Shown here: piece after piece, positions 30,776-41,856 of the stretch
Layout: each line of letters begins with the position of its first letter
How positions within the stretch are numbered: the first letter of the stretch is position 1
Assembly: GCF_035083965.1 (NCBI RefSeq)
Contig: NC_089732.1
Location: forward strand, 14,180,424-14,244,423
Direction: 5' to 3'
Length of the DNA stretch: 64,000 nt
Source: Branchiostoma lanceolatum
Lineage: Eukaryota > Chordata > Leptocardii > Amphioxiformes > Branchiostomatidae
Made by a program: the position numbers and the translations under genes
Notes under the pieces: model-generated
Told to the model about the DNA's origin: nothing
The model's database searches: none
What the model saw: the letters and a program-made list of their open reading frames with translations, nothing else

Positions 30776-32420
30776 GCTGTTTGTGCTCTGTAAAAAAAAG
30801 ATCACATTCTTATTAAGGTTTGAGATGTTCTTAAAGATTGTTTCTAGGGTCAAATGATATCTAAATATATATACAGCATGATACCAATGGTACTGTTAGC
30901 AGTATGCTATATCATCATGAGGTAATTTTCCTTAGTCCCAAACAGTAGAGTACAAAGTTTAAGTGAATCCGATGGCAATCAACTAGCTAAGTATTGTCCC
31001 TAATTCCGGAATTACCAAGAATAGTTAATTCATTGAAACTAGCTGCCTGGACTCGATGATTACTAATGTTTCTGAATAATGTTATACAAAAGAAGTGTTA
31101 CTTTTGTGACTATCAAATTTCAGTGAGGTACGTGATCTTAGATAAACATACAGACCTAAACTGTTCGCGACCGATTTTTGTGACAATTTTTTTCCTAAAA
31201 CTTGCAAAATCCAAGCCGTATACGGGTCTTAATTTTTGATAACGACAATTTCTTTTGCACGTAGTGGCCCAAGCTAGCAGGGTAGGCTCCATCAAAAAGC
31301 GTTATTATCAAATAAGTAACGAGAAGAATACTGGTGACGTGGTAAACACGGGACATGAGACATATAAGTCTGACAGAAAAGGGGCTTTATTTGCTTGTGT
31401 CTTGAAGGCCAGGATGACCTAGACAGAGCAACGATACCCTTGGATTGAACCACAGTTTAAGGGACAGTGACCAAATAAGGAAAGGACACTGCCTGTAAAA
31501 AATAAGCTCGAATCTGGTGATTTGAAATTAAATGAACCTCTTGCGGGCGCTGACAGTGTTACCGATCTGAGGGCAAGGGGAATATTTAGACAAGCGACTT
31601 GCGCTTAAAAATCGGATACTAAAATCTGGGTCTTGAAATTTCGGCACCAGCAGCGGCCGTTGATTTTAGTGGATATGTTTTCTTTCCATAAATATTTCAC
31701 AGCTCAGGTAAACAAACTAAAAATTCATGTCACTCAGTCCATTGAATGTCACCGCACGGGTTTTTGAACTACATTTGTAATAGATTCGGTTTATTTCCAA
31801 ATTGTTATATACTATGAACAATCTTATTGTTCTGTTCAAAAAAGTGTCAAGAACGCAGGGATATTTATTCGAAATAGTTCTGTAGTTTAACAAATAATTT
31901 GAAACCTGTTGTCGAAAGCGGTCTCCATTTGCAATATTTTCGAACCATAAAGCGACCTTTGCAAAAATTCGAAATGTTTATTGCTTTGCGCTAATCCCCG
32001 CGCCACATGCAGACGCGGCTTCAGTATATTTTTAGACCGCGCAGCGTGGGATCGTTAGCCCTTTCGCACCGGACCAGAGCTGTCGACGTCTGCGTGCCTT
32101 TTGTTTACTGCCGGCAGGGCCCGTGTCGCCCGTGAGGCCATTTACCACAACGTGTGCGGCTCCCTGTCGGGCCCTATGTTGCCTGTATCGTCACAAGAAA
32201 TGCGCGGAAAATGGTCCTTACAATTTTGACTTCATTTTGTGACAATTTTCTCAGAGCACGCAGCAGTCTTGAGTTTAGCCTGGTCACTTGTCTGTACGGG
32301 TCGGCTTAGGTGTGTTTTACCGGGCCCAGTCTGCTATAATGACCCGTTTCTGTCAGATTGTCTTCTTAGCTGCCATATAGAGTTTCGCAGCCATCGAAGT
32401 TTCGCGGCGACGTAATTAAA
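30776..32420. repeat. 5' flank of copy A, inverted duplicate of the flank of copy C
   Basis: Read on the minus strand, 30,836-31,040 matches 60,620-60,840, and 31,900-32,410 matches 59,997-60,470, including CAGACTGGGCCCRGTAAAACA, ACATAGGGCCC and the CCTTTTGTTTACTGCCG block (as inverted here). The piece 31,370-31,700 instead matches 46,330-46,500 and 47,565-47,640. So this flank is itself built of dispersed repeats. No gene. Confidence 0.75.
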
Positions 32421-32499
32421 TCAAAAGCGAACGAACTGCCGTAAACGAACACCCCGAGCGCATATTATAGTGGTTCATATCAGTCAAAAGCGAAATATT

Positions 32500-32575
32500 T
32501 GGGCGAAATACACGGTATTTGGGAAATACACTGTATTTGGGAAAAACACTATATTTGGAAAATGCAATGTATTTC
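32500..32575. repeat. Short tandem repeat of GGTATTTGGGAAATACACT type
   Basis: Three to four copies of an about 19-bp unit (GTATTTGGGAAATACACTG and variants). It is bounded by GGTTTTCTATTCCGGTCAAA near 32,600, which is a word of the foldback family at 49-60 kb. Confidence 0.6.
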
Positions 32576-32701
32576 ACCCAAATATATACAACGTACATGG
32601 TTTTCTATTCCGGTCAAAACTCAAATCTGTCCAGCTAACGTCTTTGGCAAATCATTCAACTTTGTCGAGGATAGACAACCAATATTCCGCATCAAACATT
32701 G

Positions 32702-33080
32702 CATGGGCGGGGTGAGGTTGCAAAACAGGTTTTTGATTTTTCAGGGTATGTTCACCACGGGTCTGCTTGGCCAAGATAAAGGACTATATAATTTCCTTGC
32801 ACTGAACAAGGATGAGATCGCATTCAGAAGTCCACCATTATTGACAACTGTTGGTCTTCTCCGACAAGCCAGATTAGAAGTGCTACCCAATCAATTAGCT
32901 AATGGGTCTGATGCAATCAGGACTAGCTACTTGTCTGCCCTCCGTTCGTCACATGACCTCCGACCTTTGTGGGCGGGGTAAGGTTGCAAAACAGGTTTGT
33001 AATTTTTCAGGGTATGTTGTTGTGGTGAATGCAGGGCTCTGATTGGCCAAGATAAAGGTCTATAGAATTTCATGAAATAC
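32702..33080 (+). promoter_or_regulatory. Duplicated promoter-like cassette upstream of SLC17 copy B
   Basis: Two copies, near 32,704-32,800 and 32,968-33,075, share in order GGGCGGGGT (GC box), GGTTGCAAAACAGGTTT, TTTTTCAGGGTATGTT, TTGGCCAAGATAAAGG (ATTGG, an inverted CCAAT box, in the second) and CTATATAATTTC or CTATAGAATTTC (TATA-like). The order GC box, CCAAT, TATA fits a core promoter about 180-500 bp before the first recognised exon of copy B. No data support activity. Confidence 0.4.
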
Positions 33081-33259
33081 ACTCTTATTTTCTGTTGTTT
33101 GTGTTCCTCAGGGAGACAAGCTGTTTGCGTATTGTTTGTGTTTTTATAGGTGAGCCAAGCTAACTAACTTGTTGTTCTTGCTTTACAGAGAGACAAGCTG
33201 TTTGTCTGTGGTGGCAAATAAGAATGTGATCTTTTTTATTTTTACAGAGCACAAACAGC

Positions 33260-36200
33260 ATGACAGAAGTCAATTCGATGGAAACCATAACTACGTCCAG
33301 CAAATTGCTGTGTGTTCTACTCTTCACCGGAATTCTATTACAGTACGCAGGAAGATCCAGCATATCAGTTGTGCTGGTGGAGCTACAGAAGCCGCCCGGT
33401 AACAATACACTCACCAATGTCTCTAAGGTAAGTTATGAGTAGCTCGTTGTGTAATAAGGATATATCTCAAGACTGATTTTTGCCTCGTCGCCATCACAAG
33501 TCAATTTGTATCGAGCGGCAAAGACGATCGACATGATTTCATTTAATAATCATCATTTTGTGATGATGAACGTAAACGATCATTGTTTATTAACACCATT
33601 TGGAAACTGCAACTTCATCAGAGATATTCTATTTAGCTTCTGTAAAAAAGAATGCTCGCTTGTGTTTTTATTTTTTACAATAGTCCCAGGTTCAGTACAG
33701 CCAGTTTCAAGCTGGTGTTATACTGAGTTCAGTCTACATTGGTATGCTGCCCTCAAGTTTAATTGGGGGTTATCTGGCCTACCGATTTTCAGCTATTAGG
33801 TATGTTCTTTTTTCAACTTCTTACTGCTGACAAAATACAAAAGATTTGATTTACGTACATTTGGTGCTGTTTTAAATGGTTACGGTTAATTGCAAAAAAA
33901 GAATACGAAAGTCCTATACTATGATAGCTTTAGTCTTATATTACAATGTCTTTGATTTCGATCCATTTTGTCAAGACGAAAACGTTTATAATCTACATTT
34001 GTATGTTTTATGAATCACTCAAACTAATGCTACAATTTCAGGGTTTTCTTGGCCTCGATCGGCATCAGCTCCATTGTCCATGGTGGTGGTGCTGTTATGT
34101 TCGATGACTTTGAGACTGCAGTAACCCAGCGTATTTTGGCAGGCATGGCGGAGGTAAGTGATATTGCCTCACCAACATCAATTTCATAGATCAAAGTTTC
34201 ATATATGTAAACGTATCTTCTAAAACTTTGTTATATGTGCTATTTTCTTAATACAGGGACTAAGCGAACCCGCTACTTTCGGTGTTCTAAACCAATACTT
34301 GTCACCAGAGCAAAGCGCAAGAGTTTCACCATTCATCTTTGCAGGTAAGAAGGTTGTCTAGACATGGCATAAACAAAAGCCTTTGAATCATCAAGTATAC
34401 CAATGGAATATAAATGCACAGTTTAAGAGATGCGTGTCACATGGATTAAATCCACTTGCATGATATGTAGTCATCTCCCTTGAATAGATACATGTACACA
34501 TGAGCATTTGCAGGATATCATTACCTTTATAATCATTTAATGACTGCTGCATGATGCTCCGAAGAATAGTTTATGTCATTTTCGTTAATTTTGGCGACGC
34601 CTCAGTGGCGAGCCAAATGGTATAGTATTGTGTGCGGTTTGCAAATATTCTAGGAATTGCACAGGCATTTTTGTCCACAGGCATTTTAAACCAATAGAAT
34701 GTTTGGAACGTTGTCTTTGTTTAGCGATCTTCCTCGGCCAGTTCCTTGGAATATTTGCGACTGGTTTCATCACACAAAGACTAGTCTGGCAGGCACCATT
34801 TTACATATTTGGTAAGTCAACTATTCATCCGTGTGTACTACAAGCTTACGTATTAATAAATACTTTAAGCAGTATTTTAATAGAAAAATTAGCAAAGTCA
34901 TCGACAAAATATTCCTGTCTTATAAAGTATTAACTGAATATTTATCTTCAGGTCATATCTAATAAGCATACTAGTATGTATTTGCATAAATATGTATGTT
35001 TTAATTGTTGGTCATTAATGCAGGGGGCTTGGGCATCACATGTGCGGCAGTGTCTGTTGTATTTGCAGTAGCAGGCATGGCTAAAAAGCGAGATGCCTTG
35101 GATAGGAACAAGGGCGATATCAAGAAAATGGTAGGACATATGACGAATGCCGAATGGCATACGTTGAAGAATATCACAGTTGTCCTTAAATCATGACAAA
35201 AGATCTGATCAGTATTTTTGTCGATTTAAAGCCTCCTAACACATCAATGACATTATTCAATCTATAAAACTCTCGGGTCATACCTATGTATAAAATCTAA
35301 TTTCGGTCATTGATCAATGTTTGCTCAACGGGCTCCATGCAGTGCAAAGTGGTGGCTGACTGATAAATAATGTCCCTGTGATGAGAACATAATGCAAACA
35401 AAAACAGGCTGGGTTAAGGAGATTTACTTTCATTACCTTAAGGCTTTACTCTACAGCATCGTTTGAGATGATTTGATTGTTATTTTCCATGCCCCGCTTT
35501 TCTGAAAGTAGGACAAGTCCTAGAGAGGAGGAAATATGAATTATGATGTACAAAATATATGTTTCTCTGTAGAAAAGCATCCCAGTTTTTCGCATCTTCA
35601 CTTCTACTGCTGTTTGGGCCTCCATTCTGCTACAAGCAGCGCCTTACTTTTGGGACCCATCCATCCTACCTCTCTACTTTAGTCAAAGCTTCGGGACAAA
35701 GACCGAACTGGTAAGACCAATGAAAACTATTTTCCTATTATGCTAATGGTGACGGTTGATAAGATTGTTTTGAATTGAGATAACTTTGCGACGCTTCGGA
35801 CACCTTAAGGATTATGTCAAGTGTAGCATATTTTGAAAGTAATATTTCTCTAAAACGCAAAAATGTTAAGTACGCAAAGTTGGTTTAATTACATTAGATT
35901 CTGGCAAAAAACGAAAATTACAATATGTAAATGAGCGAATAACAATATTGCACGAGTCTATATATAAAACACGCCTTTTTTTAAATAATTAACCGTCTTG
36001 TTTGTATAATATTTCTATAGGTAGGAGTCCTAGCTGGAATTCCTATCCTGATATTTGGAGTTCTGGAGCCGCTGTTTGCTCTGGTCGAAAATACACTATG
36101 CAAGCATGTTTCAACGACTGCCGCGCGAAAATCTATGGCTGTCATCGGTATGTGATTTATATTGTACGTCTCTTGTAGCATTTCAGTAGATTTAGATGCC

Positions 36201-39200
36201 AGAGCTAACGGTTGTGAGAAAAAAAATTATTAAAGTAACGACATTAAATGTTGAATAGTCATGCTAGTAATAGTTGTATAAGATTTGACTCCTATCATGT
36301 ATCGAGGTTCCGACTCCGACTAGATTCATCAGGTTGTAAAATCCCTGTCTGTTATAATACAATCTGAGCAGAACCTTGACTATCCCTTCTTTCATTAGGC
36401 ACATGAAAGGATATAAAAGGCTGCATGGATCCACTCTCATAAATCAGGCCCCCTACGGTCCACGATACGTCGGTCGCGAAGGGGCCCTGATTACCAGCGT
36501 GCCCAGACATGGTTATCGCGACGTCGACGATGATGGGTAGCAAACCCCTCTGATTGGCTGACGCTGTTTTGGTGGCGAGGTCGCGATAACCATATCTGGG
36601 CACGCTGGTAATCATTCGCGACCGATGTATGTGGAGCGTAGGGGACCTGATTTATGAGGGTGCATGGATCAGAAAATATACTTTTGTAATGAACCATGAT
36701 GAGGGGGGTATAAGCTTAGTCAACTTGGGGACAGCATCATTTCCACTGCATTTCGACACCTACCTGCAGTTGTAATTAGAACCAGCTAGTTCTGTGACAG
36801 ACCGTTGGGCGAAATGTCGGCGAGTGAAAGATCGTCGTGTAAAACGAACTTTGTCGACCAAAATTGATGTTGCTACTGTTCAGGCCATTTAGTGTCTTCC
36901 TGTAAAAATACATCTTCGCCTGTATCACTCCAAGCTGTGTCTTATATGCCTTGCTCCAATAGTTTATAAATAAAATAAAAAAACTTGAAGCCAACTCTGT
37001 CAAGTAAGCTTAAAAATACCACAAGTCAGTGAATGCATCTCTCTGTTTAATTTGTAGCTTGTCTGTGCGTTTCTGGCTGCCTTTTCATGGCGGCCTTTAC
37101 TTCCAACCCTGTCGTGGCAGCCTGTTTCATTGCCACAGCTTACGGGAGTCATGCAGCTAGGGCAGCAGGTGGGTTCTTTGTGGACTGCTTTATTGTGCAT
37201 CACTGCAATGTAGAGAAAGTACACGCTTGGTGGTAGTGAGTAGCTATTGTTATGTTATAGAGAGACGATCTAAAGTTCAGAAATAAGTATTTAACGCGAT
37301 GTTTTATAGTTTTATTGTGATATTGTTCTTCAGTTTTAAACACTCGTCCGATTCCCAACAAAAATGAGCAGTTTCACTGTTATCGTGGGGTATCCCTGTG
37401 GTGTAATGGTCTGTTACTAGCCACATCTGATTCAAATTACTTGGACCAGAAGGCCCGGGTTCAAGCCCCGGGTAGGACTCCTCCGGGCAAGAGGCGCATT
37501 GAACTATACCATAGACTTTATCAAAAATGGTAATACTTCTGAAACAGTATGGAAGTTAAACACACTCCACTGCCGGTGGACTAGCCCCCTGATGCAGTGA
37601 TTGCACCACAGTGTGGCCAAGGGCTATGAAACGGAGATGGGCACCGCCCTATACACCTTATGGTGTGGAAGGATTCTAACTTAAAACTTTTAACTTTTAC
37701 TATCATCATAATCAGATGTAGCCTTTTTGTTCTTCCACAGTTGGTGATGCCAACATCTTTGACATTGCACCACGATATGCCAGTGTGATATCAGGGATCT
37801 GCCGAGCTATTTGTCGAGTGGTGGGTCTGACATTTCCACTGTTGGTGACAGCAATTACAAAGAACAAGGTATGTGTGGATATAAATTAATTCATAATCAT
37901 GTTTCTATAACTGAGATGCATTACGCTGTAGTTTGTTCCATCTGAAATATTTTCCGTTTTAGCTAATCAAGTGTATGTTCAATGACAGTATTTGTTAGCT
38001 GTTGAGGAAAAAATGCAATTGTAAGATCCACACCAAAAAAAATATTCCTAAGGCTTTGTATTGCTATGAATAATTCCTCACAATTGCAATCATGCATTTA
38101 CTTTGGTGGTGTTATAAATTGCGTTCTATGGTTAACAAAACTTACGACCCTTCATTGAAAAATGTTCTTTGCCTTGATGTGCTTGCCTTACTTCCTTTGA
38201 TATGAAAGGTTTTAACCCTATCTAGACCGGGCTTTTTTTAGACTTCTTGGACGGGGGGGGGGGGCTCTTTCGACCCCCCCGTCATAACTTCCGAACGGTA
38301 TGCTCTATCATCACCAAATTTGCAGGGAGTGATGTTCACGTGCAGTTTTATAACTCCTGTAATCTTTGTGACGTTATGACGTAATATGACGTAATTATGA
38401 CGTCATCGATGTGATTTTATTGGCTAAATAGGGAATTCCCATAATATCTAAAAGTATTAGACATAATATCTAAAAGTATTAGACAAAACGGTGCGTATAA
38501 TTGATTTGAAGGTATGCCAAGACAGTTGACGTCAGTGGTGACTAGGTTGCCGTCAAAACGTCATGTGTTGTAAGCGACCCCCTGGGATCCGCCATCTTGG
38601 ATCGGCCATTTTGAAATTTTAATAATATACGTTTTTTCCATGTATGATCCCAAATAACAATCAAAATAGACTAAAAACATTAATCTGAATGTTTCTGGTT
38701 AAGAAAATTCCAGGTTGTGACGAATTTAAAGGCTAAAAAGCCTGTTTATACCGAAAATAATGATTTTGTCCGCCATCTTGGATTTTGAGCGATGACGTCA
38801 TCAAATTAGGATAATTTATGAATATTGAATCATGACAGTTACATTAAATCACATTTGATGTTATACATCAAATCACATGTGATGTTATACATGTTTCCTA
38901 ACTTGTGTGGTTGAGCAAGAAAACATTGGAAACAACTATGTTTATATCGAAATTAGTGAAATTTGCATAAAATGCCTCTTCAGAAACCCGTAGCCATGGC
39001 AACACGAAAAATGATAAACTTATACTTTTATCATAATATTGTTGCCAATTAAATTTTAGGAAAAGTCGCCAAGTTTGGTTGTCCTACCATACGTCGTTTG
39101 GCAGTTATACGAGGTCAAAGCTGGCGCGGGCACTTTTAGCCCCCCCCCCCCCCCGCCCCCGGTCTAGATAGGGTTAACTTACTCCCAACCCTTTACAATG

Positions 39201-39462
39201 CTGGATACGTATACGAGTAACTTCATTCGATATGACCAAATATGTTTGAATTATTTTACAGTCAAGTCAGGAGTGGTCCCGAGTTGTCCTTATTAAGGCC
39301 TGTGTGCTTGCTGCCACCGCCCTGTTCTTTGGAGCTTTCGGGAGCGGGGAAGAGCAACCCTGGGCCGTGGAGGTTCCGCAAGGTCAAAGCGGTGGAACTC
39401 AACCGGGCAGTAGGAAAGACCACAAAGTTGATGATGAGAATCGGCCACTATTTAAGAAATGA
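33260..39462 (+). CDS. SLC17-like major facilitator transporter, copy B (complete, 11 exons)
   Basis: A 12-TM-type organic anion transporter of the SLC17 family (sialin, VGLUT and phosphate-transporter relatives); substrate unknown. Exons: 33248-33427 (ATG 33,260), 33684-33799, 34042-34153, 34257-34344, 34725-34811, 35024-35130, 35573-35710, 36021-36147, 37058-37168, 37741-37868, 39262-39462. Phases close to give 460 residues. Family marks: LLQYAGRSSISVVLVEL in TM1, the glycosylation-type NNTLTNVS loop, GGYLAYRFSAIRVF, QRILAGMAEGLSEPA (TM4), FDIAPRYASVISGI and the C-terminal GSGEEQPWA. Exon 6 has an alternative later donor that would add 16 codons. AATAAA lies at 39,684. Introns carry a MITE, a SINE and a 958-bp TTAA element. 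The protein is on the short side for SLC17. Confidence 0.9.
36433..36660. mobile_element. Foldback MITE in SLC17-B intron 8
   Basis: CTCATAAATCAGGCCCCCTA and GGGGCCTGATTTATGAG-like ends are inverted, as are CTGATTACCAGCGTGCCCAG with CTGGGCACGCTGGTAATCA and GGTTATCGCGAC with GTCGCGATAACC. The arms are about 90 bp around a short centre. No ORF belongs to it. Confidence 0.8.
37385..37690 (+). repeat. tRNA-derived SINE, family 1, copy 2
   Basis: The head CCCTGTGGTGTAATGGTCTG (A-box), TTACTTGGACCAGAAGG and CGGGTTCAAGCCCCG (B-box) is well preserved, followed by the body with ACAGTATGGAAGTTAAACAC and GATGGGCACCGCCCTATACA. It is better preserved than the copy at 4,510-4,812. It lies in SLC17-B intron 9, ending about 50 bp before exon 10. 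Confidence 0.8.
38216..39173. mobile_element. Non-autonomous TTAA-flanked DNA transposon (piggyBac-like), copy 1
   Basis: The ends CCCTATCTAGACCGGG and CCCGGTCTAGATAGGG are 16-bp inverted repeats, and each is bordered by TTAA (38,212-38,215 and 39,174-39,177). TTAA duplication with CCC...GGG ends is the hallmark of piggyBac-type elements. The 958-bp interior has subterminal poly-G/poly-C runs and no transposase. It lies in SLC17-B intron 10; an inverted relative is at 42,598-43,523. Confidence 0.75.
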
Positions 39463-39683
39463 TGTCAAAATGGGAAAATATGTCATGTTGTAACCTTGAC
39501 TGTGCTGTCTTGTAGAAGTTACACTAGTGAGGTAGCCATATCTCAATGTAGCTGTTGAAGTGAAACCAGTTCGGTAGTTTTAAAAGTGGCACCAATGGTA
39601 GCCATGAGTGTAGCTGCCAACTTGGTAAGTGGTACCAGTCTTAGTCTACCACAATAGAGGCACTTTGTGCACTTGAATACAGG

Positions 39684-39689
39684 AATAAA
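39684..39689 (+). terminator. Polyadenylation signal of SLC17-B
   Basis: AATAAA 222 bases after the TGA stop, in the sequence CAGGAATAAAATAC. A second AATAAA is at 39,881. Placement only; no cleavage data. Confidence 0.55.
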
Positions 39690-40173
39690 ATACTCGTTGG
39701 CTGCGATACCATGTTTGTCGCATTAATTTGTGCTACAGCGTTTTTAGCGTCTGTTTTGAAAATGTAGCCATCTTGTTTTTTTACCCCTTTTTCGTCCTCT
39801 CGCATTCAATTTGAAGTCAGCAGAGGATGTGATAACTTGCTGTGGCCTAATATCTAGCATGGGAAAATCATCAAACAACCAATAAACTTAACGCTCAAAT
39901 TTTGAATACGTTTATTCATCCAACCAATTTGCTTAGCTATGGAGTACACTTTTGCGTCAAGAATCAGTATCATATTATAATAGTTTCCCACACAATGCAA
40001 GTATTATCGAATAACGTTTCCAGTGAGCAAAGCTTTAAGTAAACCCGTTCCAACAGGTCAGGTGATGATGTCTCGGCTTCTGATCTAACATCAAATCGGG
40101 GCTCCGTACTGGTCAACATAGTCTGGCTGTCACTTGAAAGTTCACCTGTGTTGGTAGAAGTCATTCTGTATGG
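39690..40173. other. Spacer after SLC17-B, nothing identified
   Basis: Possible continuation of the 3' UTR, then A/T-rich sequence with no recognised feature. Confidence 0.4.
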
Positions 40174-40436
40174 AGTTTAAACTGTAAATGGCAACACAAA
40201 AATTGGACTTACCCAAATTTTCGACTGATCAGCTCCAGTCTTTGTCAAGGAGTGAGCAATCCAGCGCCATAGACTTTCTGCAACCTATGATCTACTGCTC
40301 TCCGAGTCACGTGTCTCATCTGCATAACGTGACGTCACAGAAGCAGTGGATTGCTCACTCCTTGACAAAGACTGGAGCTGATCAGTCGAAAATTTGGGTA
40401 AGTCCAATTTTTGTGTTGGCATTTACAGTTTAAACT
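40174..40436. mobile_element. Foldback MITE with about 90-bp arms
   Basis: AGTTTAAACTGTAAATG with TTGGACTTACCCAAATTTTC on the left is matched inverted by GAAAATTTGGGTAAGTCCAA with CATTTACAGTTTAAACT on the right. The arms run to about 40,263 and from 40,347; the loop is 83 bp. Arms are almost identical, so insertion is probably recent. Confidence 0.85.
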
Positions 40437-40556
40437 CTATTCAGGATAGTCTGGCTGTGTCATCAGGAGTGGTTGAAAGACTTTTACACATACGGTGCGT
40501 TTATGCTCTTACAAGCTAAGTACAGGTCATGGTGATCAATCAAAAGTACAATTACA

Positions 40557-41730
40557 GTGATTACCTTCGCCGAGAAGGTTATGCAGAGGGTAGCGTTTGT
40601 ATGTATGTGTGTATGTATGTAATGTACAGCATAACTCGAGAAGGCTTGGATGGATTGTCTTGATATTTGGTAGGTGGGTAGGTCTTGATGAGACTAGGAA
40701 ATGATTAGATTTTAGGTCCCCTAGCGGCTTGTTATGGTACTGCAGCGGAACTTCCTGTTTTGATATCTCATGTTCTGGACATGCTATGGAACTGATTTTT
40801 GAGTGGTAGATAGCTCTTTGGACAGAGAGTAAGTGGTATGGGTTTGGGCCCCCTAGCGGCTTTTTTGGAACTGCAGGAGCAGGTTTTGCATCTGACTTTG
40901 AAAGGGAATAACTCAAGAAGGGCTTGATGGATGGCAATGATTTTTGGTAAGTAGATAGCTTGAGTGATGATGAACATGATTAGATACTTTTTATGCAAAT
41001 CAGTATCTAATTTGCATAATTAATGAGGAAAGCTTATACATCCGCCAAATTCCATGATAGGACTCTGAAACATGTGACATATGTAAGTGAGGAAGAGAGA
41101 AATATTAATTGATATGAACTATCTAAATGAAGACCTCATTTGCATAATTAATGAGAAAATACTATAACTCAAGATGGCCTTGATGGATGGTCATGATTTT
41201 TGGTATGTTGATAGTTTGTGTGATGCTTAGAATGATTGGCCGATAATTATGCAAATCAGATTCTAATTTGCATAATTAATGAGGCAACTTTAAAAATCTG
41301 CTTTGTGCCATGATATGAATATTCAAATTGTAACTGAGGAAGAGAGGAATGTTGAAAATAGAAAATATGCAAATGTGGGCCTAATTTGCATACTTGAATG
41401 AGAAACTACTATAATTCCATACTGGTAAATGACGTAAATTTCATGCATTTAATACTTTTTTTGTGGCATCGGGAATTTATGTGAATGTGAACATCGTTAA
41501 ATCAAATTATGCTGATAAGGGCCTCATTTGCATAATTGATGATCAATATTAGCATCACCTTCTTTGTTAAGCTCATACTTTTTTAAGCTCATACTTTGGA
41601 CATGTCATATTTTAAGACAATCAACTGGTATGATTTATAATTGATGAGAAACACTCCTAATACGTCAGTCACAATGGTTAAAATCATTTGGCGAAGGTAT
41701 GAGGTCGTGGAACTCTAGTTTCAAAATGTG
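40557..41730. mobile_element. Dispersed repeat of the CCTTCGCCGAGAAGG / ATTTGCATAATTAATGAG family
   Basis: Opens with ACCTTCGCCGAGAAGGTTAT and closes with GGCGAAGGTATGAGGTCGTG then GAACTCTAGTTT, so CCTTCGCC is inverted at the two ends. Inside, AATTTGCATAATTAATGAG recurs several times with TGATTTTTGGTA(A/T)G words, an internally repetitive non-coding element. Fragments of the same family lie at 45,490-46,300 and about 60,490-60,610. Confidence 0.65.
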
Positions 41731-41856
41731 GCAGCATCTAACTTCGTCAACGATTATAACTAATATATACTAATACATATAGCTTAGAACGAAAAGAAAT
41801 GTGCGTAGAAAACATTTAGATAATGTTATTTCTAAAGCATCAGAATAGCGTTATGG

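Noticed and set aside
32499..32981. A 160-codon open frame on the plus strand upstream of SLC17-B
   Set aside because: Its first third is a short tandem repeat and foldback-family sequence, and the rest overlaps the duplicated promoter-like cassettes. No conserved motif or splice context.
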